From assembly GCF_029892425.1 (NCBI RefSeq), contig NZ_JARXWB010000030.1, positions 1 to 64,000 of the forward strand: a stretch of 64,000 nt of DNA, given 5' to 3'. Under the pieces are notes generated by a model. It did no database searches, was not told the origin of the DNA, and was given only the letters and a program-made list of their open reading frames with translations. Shown here in pieces: positions 1 to 8,775 of this stretch (position 1 is its first letter; each line of letters starts with the position of its first letter). The position numbers were made by a program, and so were the translations under genes. The DNA comes from Bradyrhizobium sp. BR13661 (lineage in GTDB: Bacteria > Pseudomonadota > Alphaproteobacteria > Rhizobiales > Xanthobacteraceae).

Positions 1-166
1 CGTACCGCACTAACAGGCCGAACACATGGCTGCTCCGACCAAGCTGCAAAGTGAAGATTCTCCTTGCCAACCAGGAGCCGTCCACACATGGCCCACTGCG
101 TCTCCGGAGAAGGTCCGCGATTAGGCCGCCGTTGGTGGGTGACCGGACATTAGAGGGGCCGGCTGC

Positions 167-352
167 TCAATGAGTATATGCCCGGCTGGCCTTAGCGATG
201 TAGTCGACAAAGCCACTGATTGTCGCCAAGGCTCCGACGCCAAAGCCGGCCAGCGCAGTTAGTGACAGGTCGGAATTCGATCCGACCTTGGAAATAGCAT
301 CGCTAAGGGACTCGACAGAACTTGTCGTGCTGTCGATACCTTCGCCGCTCAC
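167..352 (-). CDS. small hypothetical protein with one hydrophobic segment
   Basis: This is a 61-residue reading frame. Its second half contains a hydrophobic stretch (about residues 30-52, rich in Leu, Ala, Gly and Val) that could be a membrane helix. The first half is Ser/Thr rich and polar. I recognise no family and see no strong ribosome-binding site. It sits in a decayed accessory region, so it may be a chance frame or a truncated gene. Confidence 0.3.
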   Translation of the reverse strand: MSGEGIDSTTSSVESLSDAISKVGSNSDLSLTALAGFGVGALATISGFVDYIAKASRAYTH

Positions 353-376
353 TGTAATAGTTACCCGATATCGCCA

Positions 377-616
377 TTGAAATGTGGTGTCTCCCCTGCT
401 AGAAGCCCCGCTCTCAAATTAGGAGCCTCCTCCATACCAAAGAAGACGAAGAAGATTGCCCGCCGCGAATGGACCGCAGCGGACGTGAAAGCGTTGCGTG
501 CCCATTCCGAAGCCCGCACACCTGTTGCAATAATTGCGAAGCTCACGAAGCGAAGCGTGCCCTCTTTACGTATGAAGGCATCAAGCCTTTGTATCGGGCT
601 CGGTCACCAGCGTTGA
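377..616 (+). CDS. short SANT/Myb-like helix-turn-helix protein, possibly with a decayed start codon
   Basis: The C-terminal 55 residues (from RREWTAADVKALRAHS to SLCIGLG) match the pattern of short rhizobial DNA-binding-like proteins: a Trp early in helix 1, a basic middle and an Arg/Lys-rich recognition helix ending in a xLGIxL-type tail. Two relatives lie at 9541 and 14059. Relatives begin just before the basic Lys/Arg stretch. Here that position (434-436) reads ATA, preceded by AGGAG (421-425), so the normal ATG may have mutated. The ATG at 377 is in frame but has no clear ribosome-binding site. The gene may therefore be a recent pseudogene. Family recognition is from pattern memory; a nucleic-acid-binding role is inferred. 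Confidence 0.55.
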   Translation: MKCGVSPARSPALKLGASSIPKKTKKIARREWTAADVKALRAHSEARTPVAIIAKLTKRSVPSLRMKASSLCIGLGHQR

Positions 617-1109
617 CGCGTCCCGCCTACGACGTCGCCGCCAGAATCGTCCGTTTGTCACCGTTGCGATTCAGTTTAACAAACGTATCGAGGCTGGGAA
701 CGGGCTTTCTCGTTTCATAGTCGGCCTCACCGCCCCCGTAAGGCTTCGGCATTCGGGGATCTTGATCGCGGTCGCCATGACGGGGTCCATGGGACTTGTT
801 CGTGCGGCGCCCTTGCCGTTCACGCGGTCCCATTGGGTGCGAAGTTCGGCGCGTCGAGAGAAGTATTCAGTCAAAATGTCACTCCCAAATGAAAAGGACA
901 GCCATACCGGCTGCCCTTGCTGTGCGTGCAATTGCCCGTGCACGCGTCGGGCATTGTCTGCTATAGTGGAGCATGGGGCGCTTCACCGTATCGGTAGATG
1001 TCGACACTGACTCAGAATGGTATCTGACGTCGGCGTCGTTTGAAGTTTTTACGGAAGCCCTAGAACACGCAACCGGAATTGCGATATGGCTCCATGGAGA
1101 GGCCAGCAA
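617..1109. other. gene-poor stretch before the IS66 remnant
   Basis: No convincing gene is visible. A plus-strand frame from 973 starts with about 55 protein-like residues but then runs antisense into the IS66 tnpB remnant. It could be a gene cut by the insertion or a chance frame. Confidence 0.4.
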
Positions 1110-1420
1110 TCCACCCGGCATTTGGATTCACGGAAGGGCGTTAGACGAACCAGCATCGTACCCTCGCGAACAGGTGGCCAGGCGAAGCCCCCCTTCTCGA
1201 GCCACTTCGTCGCTAGAACCATTCCCGAGCCGTCAAAAACCAGTAGCTTCAAACGATCCGATCGCTTCGGATCGGAAGACATAAACGTCACCGCTGTAGG
1301 GCTTGCCGCTTAATCCCTCCGCTACCAGCGCGACCAGGCCATGAACGCCTTTGCGAAAGTCAATCGGCTGCGTCGCGACGAACCGACGAACACACGGACC
1401 ATTGGACCAAACGAGATCAT
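1110..1420 (-). pseudogene. IS66-family TnpB (Orf2) remnant, several frameshifts
   Basis: The minus strand encodes typical IS66 TnpB sequence split over frames: MISFGPMVRVF from 1420, then FVATQPIDFRKGVHGLVAL and SGKPYSGDVYVFRS in a second frame, then KRSDRLKLLVFDGSG and WLEKGGFAWPPVREGTM in a third. At least two indels break it, including two extra bases near 1285. The 3' end no longer matches the family. The start ATG overlaps the tnpA stop (ATGA at 1417-1420), as is usual in IS66 elements. TnpB is an accessory transposition protein of unknown biochemical role. No functional product is expected. Confidence 0.85.
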
Positions 1421-1840
1421 CGCGTCGACCTCACCGCCGCCAGCACGCGCTCCAGCGTCGCGGCGTCGACGCCGACGGGCACGCGCACCGTCGCGCCCGC
1501 GATCATCACCTCGATCCGCTCAGCCGGACTCACCAGAACATGCGCCTTATCGATCGCGTTCGGTTGCGCCTCGACGGCGGCGTCGAGCCTGACTTGCACG
1601 AACTGCGGAGCTTCGCTCGACGCGAGCCGCGCCTGGCGCCGCCACACACTTAGCAGTCCCCGGTTGACCCGGTTGCGTCGAGCCACCTCGGAAATGCTCG
1701 TCTCCGGATCGGCGCTCTCGGCCACGATCCCGCGCCTTCTCCGCATCGCTCCAACTGCGCCGTCGCCTCTCCCCCGTGATCACCTCAATCCGGAGATACG
1801 AGGCGGCATCATGCCTGTCTTGATGTCTGTCTTGATGCAT
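1417..1840 (-). pseudogene. IS66-family TnpA (Orf1), one-base frameshift
   Basis: From an ATG at 1840 the frame reads IEVITGERRRRSWSDAEKAR, then shifts. The rest, IVAESADPETSISEVARRN and RGLLSVWRRQAR, continues in a second frame to a stop at 1417. One extra G near 1730 (CGGGATCG where CGGATCG would keep the frame) explains the break. The helix-turn-helix region and the C-terminal AGATVRVPVGVDAATL stretch are well preserved, so the lesion looks fairly recent. TnpA is the small DNA-binding protein of IS66 elements. Confidence 0.85.
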
Positions 1841-2144
1841 GGAATGAGCGTCCCTCGCGTTGTCAAATCCACGCGCGAGTCTCGCTCATCCCGTCTACCT
1901 AAACGAGGTGGGGTCGTCGTACCGTTATCGTTGCAACTACCAAGCATCCGGTGACGACTTCACCGGACGGATACAACAGAGCAGAGACCCACTGCGCGCC
2001 AAGAAGTATCCGAGACACTTTCTGAGGCCGCAATGAGCGGTCACGATCTTGTAGAGACGCTTTCTTTGCTGCTGGGCTAGAGGGCGAATTCTCAACTAAG
2101 AACTGCTTCAGAAGCCACGAACAACAGCGCAACGCCCGAACGCC
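1841..2144. other. intergenic stretch between IS66 tnpA and a small gene
   Basis: I see no gene. It would contain the left end of the IS66 element, but I could not identify a terminal inverted repeat by eye. Confidence 0.4.
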
Positions 2145-2330
2145 CTATTTTAAGTTCAGTTGCCTCAGATAGAAGCCCTGCCTTTCGACAGCAGATCTAA
2201 TTTCGGCGCTAACGCTTTTGATGCGTTTCCTGCTTTTTCGCCACTTCAATGCCTGACCTAAAATCGAAGGCTTTGATCCGTTGCTTACAACTAGCAGCTC
2301 GCGCTTCTGGTTGATGTAGATATCGAACAT
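2145..2330 (-). CDS. small basic hypothetical protein (61 aa)
   Basis: The start at 2330 is chosen because a strong GGGGGAGGGGGC ribosome-binding tract lies directly upstream. The 61-residue product begins MFDIYINQKRELLVV and contains a Lys/Arg-rich middle (WRKSRKRIKSVSAEIR) and ends VERQGFYLRQLNLK. It resembles small uncharacterised proteins common in Bradyrhizobium, recognised only by pattern. No transmembrane segment or known motif is visible. A longer frame extends upstream but that part looks non-coding. The function is unknown. Confidence 0.6.
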   Translation of the reverse strand: MFDIYINQKRELLVVSNGSKPSILGQALKWRKSRKRIKSVSAEIRSAVERQGFYLRQLNLK

Positions 2331-2469
2331 GCCCCCTCCCCCAGCTGGACTTTGTAACTCCTTTGCGCCGGGAAAGGGTTGCAGATCTGCAACATGTTTG
2401 GTGCGGCGCGACGGACGCGTCCGGAGACGGCCCCTGGTTAGGTCATCTTGAGCGGACGGCTGACCGCGC

Positions 2470-2690
2470 TTATGCGGCGTGAGCCACGTTCTGCGGTCGC
2501 CAATTCCAGGGCATGAGTTCGCGGATGCGCTTGGTAGGGTGATCCGATAGGCGCGCCAGCACGCCGGCAAGCCAAGCCTGCGGGTCGATGTCATTGAGCT
2601 TGACGGTGGCGATGAGGCTGTAGATGGCAGCAGCACACCGGCCGCCCTCACCCGGCGAAGGTACGACGATTTCCACGTTACGATGGTTCA
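2470..2690 (-). pseudogene. IS66 transposase (TnpC) C-terminal fragment
   Basis: The frame holds GGRCAAAIYSLIATVKLN, then DIDPQAWLAGVLARL and ending in ELMPWNWRP, the highly conserved C-terminal tail of IS66 DDE transposases. The upstream LFAGSDEGG-type motif is broken by a small deletion near 2655. Nothing of the catalytic domain remains. It lies upstream of the tnpA/tnpB remnant in transcriptional order, whereas tnpC normally follows tnpB, so it comes from a separate IS66 copy or a rearranged one. Confidence 0.85.
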
Positions 2691-2821
2691 TCGGCGGGTT
2701 CATTTTCATTCGTCTCTCGGACGCCTATCCGCTCGGGTATTCCCGGCCGTTAGCTTCAACGCTCACGACCGCGCGTCTTAAGGTAAGCCGCTTGAAGTGA
2801 TTTGAGACCTCTCTTCTCTTT

Positions 2822-4324
2822 TCATTTAGAAATGGAAGAGCTTCGGTCGCTGAGCGGGTGGTCTGACTGATTTGGAAAAGCCGCTTCCCGGTCGCGCCGA
2901 GCGTTTGACACGGACGAAGAAGAAGCTCTCGCGAGCCCTAGCCCCATCAAAATCGCGAATGGGATGAAATATCCCGGGATCTGAAGAGAGAAATCCACGA
3001 GTGAATGAAGAAAACCAAGCACTGCAATGCCGTTGATTGCAGCCAACTTTGGTTCGGCTGATTTCGGCTGTTGAATGGCCGCGCGTGACAGAAGAATTAT
3101 AGTCGCGAGGGCAGCCAGCGCGACCATCGCAGCAATCGGCACTCCCATTTCAACTGCGATTTCTAGGATGGTCGAGTGAGCATAATCCCAGACTCCCGAG
3201 CCAAAAAATGTCGGTGGTCGCAACGACGGAAAAATATCTTCGAAAGTCCCCGCCCCACTGCCAAACAATGGATGCCGTTGAATAGACTGAAAGCATAGCT
3301 CGTAGACGGACCACCTCTGCTCATCGATAAGGCCTTGGCTTGCAATTCTTCCGATTTGAAGAAGCCAAGCGAACAATGCGGCAGCGCCCGCCAAAGCGAA
3401 GAAGAAAAGCCCCCCTCGACCGATCTTCACTCGGCTGGCAACCATGAGAAGCACAAACGTTAGCAGCCCAGCGCACGAAGAAATAAGGGCGCCGCGAGAC
3501 CCGCTGGAAAGAAGTGCAAAGAAGCAGACGAGAGCTCCGGCCGTACTGAGAAGCGCATCAAACAAAAGCTTCTCATATCCAGGATTCAGCAATAGCAGCC
3601 GGATAGAAGAGGTTCGAATGGCCTGCCAAGAAGACAGGGCGGAACTTGCCCAGAGGATTAGACCAGTGCCCGCAAACGTTCCAGCGGTGTTGTGGTTGAT
3701 AAATGTCGTTGTGAAGCTGCCAATATAAGCGGACTTCGTCGCCCAGAGGATCGCAGTTGGCGTAAATACGAGCGCAAACAAGCCATAGGCTGCATAAGCT
3801 AGGATTGAAATTCGCGCAACCTTTAGTAGCGATACGCTACTCCTATACGATGTTCCTAGCAAAAATCCGCTGATGAAAGCGAGCGCAAAGGCAAAGAAGT
3901 GACCAATAGCGAGGTCGGGGATCTTTTCTCGACTAGAGATCCTAGCATTGACGCTAGGCCCGAGGAGCTCGTTCAATCGTCGCCAGCTCGGGTCATTTAG
4001 CTCATTCAGTCCAAGAGGGAGAACCTGAATCGCTGAAACAACCGCATAGCAAAGGTAAATGCCAAGCGCAGCTCGAAATATTAGCCGTTGCTGAGCATTA
4101 AGTGGAAAGCCAGCTCCCAACACGGCGGCAAACGAAAGGACAATCGTCCAGCAGACCACCCAAACCAGATCTACCGATCCGAAAAATAACGGCGCGAAAG
4201 CAAGGACAACTGACGTTGTCCATAGCTGAACCGATCTGAGCGTGACTAGGCCGAAATATCGTCCTGAAGACGATTGAAATATGCGTCCATTAGTTCGCCC
4301 CTCTGACAGATATTCGCGCGGCAT
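2822..4324 (-). CDS. O-antigen ligase/Wzy-like polysaccharide polymerase membrane protein
   Basis: The product of 500 residues has about ten to twelve hydrophobic segments and a large extracytoplasmic loop typical of the Wzy_C/WaaL family. Around residues 280-310 lies SSGSRGALISSCAGLL, the SRG-type motif before a membrane helix. Residues about 345-395 contain HPLFGSGAGTFEDIFP and a conserved H in WDYAHSTILEIAVEMG, matching the family's GxGxGxF and Hx4LE patterns. Such proteins join or polymerise undecaprenyl-linked glycans at the periplasmic face. The start at 4324 lies 35 bases inside the upstream export gene, so the two are probably translationally coupled. Base composition is visibly more AT rich than the core genes downstream, suggesting acquisition. 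Ligase versus polymerase cannot be decided. Confidence 0.8.
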   Translation of the reverse strand: MPREYLSEGRTNGRIFQSSSGRYFGLVTLRSVQLWTTSVVLAFAPLFFGSVDLVWVVCWTIVLSFAAVLGAGFPLNAQQRLIFRAALGIYLCYAVVSAIQVLPLGLNELNDPSWRRLNELLGPSVNARISSREKIPDLAIGHFFAFALAFISGFLLGTSYRSSVSLLKVARISILAYAAYGLFALVFTPTAILWATKSAYIGSFTTTFINHNTAGTFAGTGLILWASSALSSWQAIRTSSIRLLLLNPGYEKLLFDALLSTAGALVCFFALLSSGSRGALISSCAGLLTFVLLMVASRVKIGRGGLFFFALAGAAALFAWLLQIGRIASQGLIDEQRWSVYELCFQSIQRHPLFGSGAGTFEDIFPSLRPPTFFGSGVWDYAHSTILEIAVEMGVPIAAMVALAALATIILLSRAAIQQPKSAEPKLAAINGIAVLGFLHSLVDFSLQIPGYFIPFAILMGLGLARASSSSVSNARRDREAAFPNQSDHPLSDRSSSISK

Positions 4325-5504
4325 TCACGTTAGAAACAGCATTCGCGGTGTTAGAGACACTATTAGCCGTATTGTTGATGAGTGCTAGGAGCTTGTAGTA
4401 GTCAACGACTTTTGCGTTCGCCACATACAGCACATCCTTCGAGTGCATCTGGAATCCAGCGGCTAGCAACATACCCGACGGATCTCGCAGATTCACCCGA
4501 TAAATCGTCGGTATCCGATCGTAGACAAACCTCGATGTGTCAACACCAAGCTTCTCAAGAAGAGGGCGATCTTCGAAACGGTAGACGAAGATTTCGCTCG
4601 GATCCGATTGATTGTCGTTGAGTCCACCCGCCTTACCAATAGCTTGAGTCAGAGTGAGCGTTTCGACGTCAAAGCTAATATCCGAAATCTGGCCGAAGAC
4701 GTTCTGGTTGAGAGCACCCAGCGCCGTGAAGGTTGGCGTCTCTCGCGTAATAAAAATAACGTCATTCGGCCGAACAAAGATGTTCTCGCGCGGATCGTGA
4801 ACCACTCGGCTCATGAGTACTCTGACGCGTTTGCCATCCCTCTGCAGAGTTATGTAGCTCTCGATCGCTTCGAACTTTGGGCCGCCTGCCCGTGCGATTA
4901 AAGCGAGAAGCCGCTCTCCAACGCTATTGAGCGCCAAAACTCCCGGCGTGTTAACATCCCCCAACACACTCACGACGCTAGAGTGCTGCTGATTGAGACT
5001 AATAACAACTTGTGGCTCGATCGCGCGATTCCTCAAGCGGGCCACAACAGCCTGTTGAATCTCGGGGATCGTCCGTGCAGCTGCTGGAATCTCGCCCGCA
5101 TAAGGAACGTAAATGCTACCTTTCTGATCGACGGCCTGCGCCGGCAGGTCGACAAAATTACCCGGACGGGCACCAGCTGCCTGGCCAGGCGTAAAAAGAC
5201 CACCGGGCGCTGCCTCGAAGATAGAGATATTGAGCACATCTCCGACACCAACAACTTGGTTAGGCTTTGGGCGTTTGTCCGGGAACTGGCCCTTGAAACT
5301 TATTAAGTTTGGCTGGGACAGAAACCCGATCGTATCCGCGGAGACATCGACCAACGCGTACGGCAGAGATGCCGCCGACTGAAGCTCTGCTGTTGCATCA
5401 GCCTTAATGTCATCGCTCCTAGGCCCTGTATTCGGAAGGAGGCTGCAGGATGCCAAACCAACCGCAAAAATAGCAACCAGCAGCGAGGAAAACAGTCGCC
5501 CCAT
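4290..5504 (-). CDS. polysaccharide export lipoprotein (Wza/BexD-type, Poly_export + SLBB)
   Basis: The chosen start at 5504 gives MGRLFSSLLVAIFAVGLASC, a 19-residue signal followed by a lipobox cysteine, so the protein is probably an outer-membrane lipoprotein. An alternative ATG is at 5540. The mature part has a Poly_export domain (VVGVGDVLNISIFEA, then SIYVPYAGEIPAAARTIPEI) and SLBB-like repeats (SVLGDVNTPGVLALNSVGER; later DVETLTLTQAIGKAGGLND). The C terminus is rich in Asn, Ser and Val repeats. Wza-type proteins form the outer-membrane channel for capsule or exopolysaccharide. The downstream overlapping gene is a ligase/polymerase. No tyrosine autokinase, flippase or glycosyltransferase lies beside them, so the rest of the pathway must be elsewhere or lost. 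Confidence 0.85.
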   Translation of the reverse strand: MGRLFSSLLVAIFAVGLASCSLLPNTGPRSDDIKADATAELQSAASLPYALVDVSADTIGFLSQPNLISFKGQFPDKRPKPNQVVGVGDVLNISIFEAAPGGLFTPGQAAGARPGNFVDLPAQAVDQKGSIYVPYAGEIPAAARTIPEIQQAVVARLRNRAIEPQVVISLNQQHSSVVSVLGDVNTPGVLALNSVGERLLALIARAGGPKFEAIESYITLQRDGKRVRVLMSRVVHDPRENIFVRPNDVIFITRETPTFTALGALNQNVFGQISDISFDVETLTLTQAIGKAGGLNDNQSDPSEIFVYRFEDRPLLEKLGVDTSRFVYDRIPTIYRVNLRDPSGMLLAAGFQMHSKDVLYVANAKVVDYYKLLALINNTANSVSNTANAVSNVNAARISVRGAN

Positions 5505-6106
5505 AACAGATACGCCCCAAAAAACGCTACGCTTGCTCATTACTCGCAACCCTGCGCACGTGCGCCGCAGCAAAAGCTGAGCGTCATCCGCCGAGGAACC
5601 GTCGCGAGTGCAAGCTTCAATTCGACCCCCTTCGCCCATCAATGGCCAAACGCATACAAATTGACCCCAATAGACTCGATCAAGCGGATAGAACCTACAC
5701 GGCACGTTAAGGGTATCAAAGCTTGATTAGGCTGCTCGGCAGCGTTTTACCCCAATCGTGGCAGTAAGGTCACACTGCCCGCCAGCCACTTAAGTCTTTG
5801 AAAAAACTCGTATCTTTGTTTCTTCTCAACTGGCCAATCTCAAGCAATCGGGCAAAGCCGCTACGAGCCTACGCTCGTATGGTTGCTGATTTCCTACTGC
5901 GAAACTGAATTACGAGTTTGCATTACCTAACAAAGATCGCTGCCCAGCGGAGGGGTAAAGCTAGGCGGCAACGCTAAAGCGATCCGAACCAGCTATGGAA
6001 ATAAGGGCCAGTGCCGGGCACACCCAATTGCTTGGCGAAACGATACATAATCATTATTGTGAAGTCGTCTGAGCGCGGCAAGCTGGGAAAGCTGAAGGGG
6101 TTAGGA
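5505..6106. other. intergenic region upstream of the export gene
   Basis: About 600 bases lie between the start of the export lipoprotein and a small secreted protein gene on the other strand. It presumably holds two divergent promoters. A 7-bp perfect hairpin (TACGAGC, loop CTAC, GCTCGTA) sits at 5862-5879. No coding frame looks convincing. Confidence 0.4.
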
Positions 6107-6367
6107 ATGTCGGGATTGGTGAAGTTATTGTTGGGGGTCGTTCTTGTCGTTTCCATTGGCGCAATTGCGAATGAAGCCGCCGCTCGAGGACGAGCATATC
6201 CTCTCACCCGTTGCGGTCCTGATCTAGCCTATTTGTGTCCAATTCGGGGTTATTTTGATCTCGTACCTTTTCATTATGACTTGGCCATCCATCCGCGCTG
6301 CATCCGAGAAGCTCCCATCGAAACAACCGGTGGAATCCGCCGCAGACTGGTTATCTTTTGTGGCTGA
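6107..6367 (+). CDS. small secreted cysteine-containing hypothetical protein
   Basis: The ATG at 6107 is preferred over in-frame upstream starts because AGGGGTTAGGA lies directly before it and the N terminus then becomes a clean signal peptide (MSGLVKLLLGVVLVVSIGAI, cleavage probably after the AAARG region). The mature part of about 60 residues has four cysteines (RCGPDLAYLCPIRGYFD, HPRCIRE, VIFCG), suggesting two disulfides in the periplasm. It matches a family of small exported proteins that I remember as common in Bradyrhizobium, without known function. It stands alone beside the IS3 remnant. Confidence 0.7.
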   Translation: MSGLVKLLLGVVLVVSIGAIANEAAARGRAYPLTRCGPDLAYLCPIRGYFDLVPFHYDLAIHPRCIREAPIETTGGIRRRLVIFCG

Positions 6368-6469
6368 CGGCGTAATCGTTGCACGAGCACTAACATTTCG
6401 AGCTCGACGAGCGACGGTCTAGCTCCCCACCGCAGTCGGCAGATAAAATTGAGCCTGCTCCCAAGTTTT

Positions 6470-7690
6470 GTCCCGTTCTGAGTTCGCCATTGCCGTTGGA
6501 TTTGCCTGGTTGGGCGGTGGAAGCAACGGGGGCTGGCGCGTAGCCTTCGGCATAGCGCAGCGCCAGATCCCGGCGCTGGTGGCAGTCATCGCTAACTCGG
6601 ACGGGGTTCTCCAGCCAAGCTGCGAGTGTGGTCGTGTGTCGTTGTCATCGACCCGCCAACGTCCAAGTGTGACGCGGGCTTGTGCCAGTGGCATGAACAT
6701 CGTCTCATTCAACAGCTCATCCCGCAGCCGGCGGTTAAAGCTCTCGATGAAGGCGTTCTGCATGGGCTTGCCCGGCGCGATGTAGTGCCTTCGACACGGC
6801 TTTGTCGGCCCATACCAGGATTGCGTTGCGTGAGTTCCCTGCCGTTGTCGCTGACCACCACCCTGCGCTTGCCGCACTCGATCATCAGCCGGTCCAGTTC
6901 CTGCGTCATACGAACGCCGGAGAGCGAGGTATCGGCCACCACCGCCAGGCACTCACGGGTATCTGGTCAACCAGAAAAGCTCTTCCCGCTCCATCGGGCA
7001 GAGGAGCTGACGGTGCGTCGCCGCGGTGGCCGCAAGCCGGCGATCGGGACCACGACGCCGATGCTAGTTCCGATAATGCCGGAAGAACGGTGGTCGCCCG
7101 ACTTTGTGTCGGACTAGCTGACCGACGGCCGCCGCTTTCCGCATCCTGACCGTCGCCGACGATTGTATCCCTCCCGCCTGAGCAGAAGATGCAGCCGTCG
7201 ATACCCGAAGCGGCGGCGGGGCTCCTGGGCAATCGCCCTCATGATGGCGAACGCTAGCATCGTGAGCCTGGGTCGTCCGGTGTCTCAGGTTCATGGGGCA
7301 GCAGCCGATGGCTTTACACGCCCGCCGCCGTTCGCTCATCTCAAAATGTCTGGCGCAGATGCACGACAGCTTTCCGCTTCCATGCGGGCGTCAACACTTC
7401 TTTCCCACGAGGTCCTTCAACGCCGCACTGTCCAGCATAGCCTCATTAGCATAGCCTTGGCCAGGAGCCGCTTCAGCTTCGTGTTCTCATCCTCGAGCCT
7501 CTCAGCCGCTTGGCCTCGGCACGTCCATTCCGCCGAACCTCGCCTTCCATTTGTACATGCTGGCATCGCTGACGCCGTGCTCGCGGCATAGATCGGCCAC
7601 CGAAACCCCGGCCTCGTGCTCCTACAAAATCCCGACGATTTGCTCTTCGCTAAAACGATTGCGCTTCGCGCTCTGGTCTTCGTCTTGGGA
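6470..7690 (-). mobile_element. degenerate IS3-family (IS407-like) insertion sequence with internal inversion
   Basis: On the minus strand OrfA begins near 7675 (KRNRFSEEQIVGIL, then an in-frame TAG, then EHEAGVSVADLCREHGVSD) and continues in shifted frames to LKRLLAKAML and LVGKKC near 7390. OrfB follows with MSERRACKAIGCC (from 7339), MRAIAQEPRRRFGYRRLHLL, then, after a segment that lies on the opposite strand, RECLAVVADTSLSGVRM, VVVSDNGREL, the DDE catalytic-region text NAFIESFNRRLRDELLNETM and RPHSQLGWRTPSELA. Multiple frameshifts, a stop and a small internal duplication near 7450 mean that no active transposase is possible. The exact element ends were not located. Confidence 0.85.
6957..7171 (+). 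other. inverted internal segment of the IS3 orfB remnant
   Basis: This roughly 215-bp piece encodes the middle of IS3 OrfB (EELTVRRRGGRKPAIG, then EERWSPDFVSD, stop, LTDGRRFRILTVADDCI) on the plus strand, whereas the rest of OrfB is on the minus strand. The edges carry GGGTATC (6957-6963) and GTATCCC (7165-7171), a short imperfect inverted repeat. Flipping the piece back restores a continuous OrfB order. Confidence 0.8.
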
Positions 7691-7947
7691 CAGAACGAAA
7701 TTCAAGCTGGAATAAGCCCGTGGGGTCACGGGCGCTCACCAATTCGAAGGATATCTCGCGCCGGTGTTGCTCAGATCTAATCGAAATTCCAATGAAAAAG
7801 TTCGTCAACGAATGTCTGGAGCCAAGTGCTCGCCTTAGTGGCGCAAGTGCCACACACTAAAGCGATTTCATCAATTAAGCACTTTTGACTCCAAAACACG
7901 GCAATTTTCTGCTTTCAAGGTTCCGGCGGGGCCTGGGGAACAGAAAG

Positions 7948-8205
7948 ATGTTTAAGCCTAATCGAAAATCGCCAATCGAGTTGAACCAGCTCGAAGCAGC
8001 AATAACTACCGCGGTCCGAAGATCAGGTCCAAATTGTGAAGGATTTGTGGGTGTAGTCGTCGGTGAATGCCGCCCGCAATCTATACAAGATTCAAACTGG
8101 ACAGTCCGCGGTATAAAGTTCGGAACTGCTGAACGAGATAGCTGCAATTCTGCCCTTTCGCTAATTGTAGATCGCTTAAAGCGCGAATTCGAGATTAAGG
8201 GATAA
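7948..8205 (+). CDS. hypothetical protein (85 aa)
   Basis: The start at 7948 is preferred because GGGGAA lies nine bases upstream. The product MFKPNRKSPIELNQLEAAIT continues with VRRSGPNCEGFVGVVVG, DSNWTVRGIKFGTAER and a C-terminal helix ALSLIVDRLKREFEIKG. The mixed alpha/beta pattern and even codon use look like a real protein, and it resembles an uncharacterised rhizobial family. No signal peptide or membrane segment is present. The function is unknown. Confidence 0.6.
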   Translation: MFKPNRKSPIELNQLEAAITTAVRRSGPNCEGFVGVVVGECRPQSIQDSNWTVRGIKFGTAERDSCNSALSLIVDRLKREFEIKG

Positions 8206-8361
8206 TATAAACAGTCAAAAGTGAGTTTGGACCTCACGGCTGTGGCCACGGACATTCACGATGATCGCGCGAGATAACCGTCTCATTTGTTTTTAGGCAC
8301 GCGATAATCTCGATTTGCTCGTATTGCGTGAGGCGAGTGCCGTTGGCCGCACCGCTGACCT

Positions 8362-8775
8362 TTAAGTGCTGTGACCGATTCGTAGTTCGGGAAACCGCGT
8401 TGAGAATACCGCGGTCAAAAATCGAAGATGGCCGATCGTCGCCTCTAGTTCGATAAGCCGCCGCTGACCGTTCAAGATCTCTTTGTCAAACAAACTTTGA
8501 TGATGCTCATCCAGAGCTTCCCGGTGCAAATACTCATCATCGCCGTTACCGATTGTTACTGCTGCACGCTCGATCACGTCGCGTACCCTTTCATCGAGAC
8601 CAGCGTACTCCCTCTCAGCGGCTGCAAGCGCAATCTCGATAGCTTCGATGATAGGGGCAAGACGGGCCCGATCGGTTTCAGCATCCCTCGCCGCTGAACG
8701 AGCTCTAAAGTGGGTCCGGCGCGGCCCAAGCTTCGACATCCGATGAATGCTGGCTCTCCAAGAAAACTGAAACAT
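8362..8775 (-). CDS. hypothetical protein (137 aa), intact copy of a duplicated family
   Basis: The start at 8775 (MFQFSWRASIHRMSKLG) is chosen because the frameshifted paralogue at 11989 begins with the matching MFQLFLRARTHNF. The conserved core is acidic and helical: IIEAIEIALAAAEREYAGLD, RVRDVIERAAVTIGNGDDEY, LFDKEILNGQRRLIELEA, FLTAVFSTRFPEL. The heptad-like pattern suggests a helical bundle or coiled coil. No known domain was recognised. It is the first member of a trio of genes (this, a SANT-like gene and a VanZ-like gene) that recurs downstream in the same order. Confidence 0.65.
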   Translation of the reverse strand: MFQFSWRASIHRMSKLGPRRTHFRARSAARDAETDRARLAPIIEAIEIALAAAEREYAGLDERVRDVIERAAVTIGNGDDEYLHREALDEHHQSLFDKEILNGQRRLIELEATIGHLRFLTAVFSTRFPELRIGHST

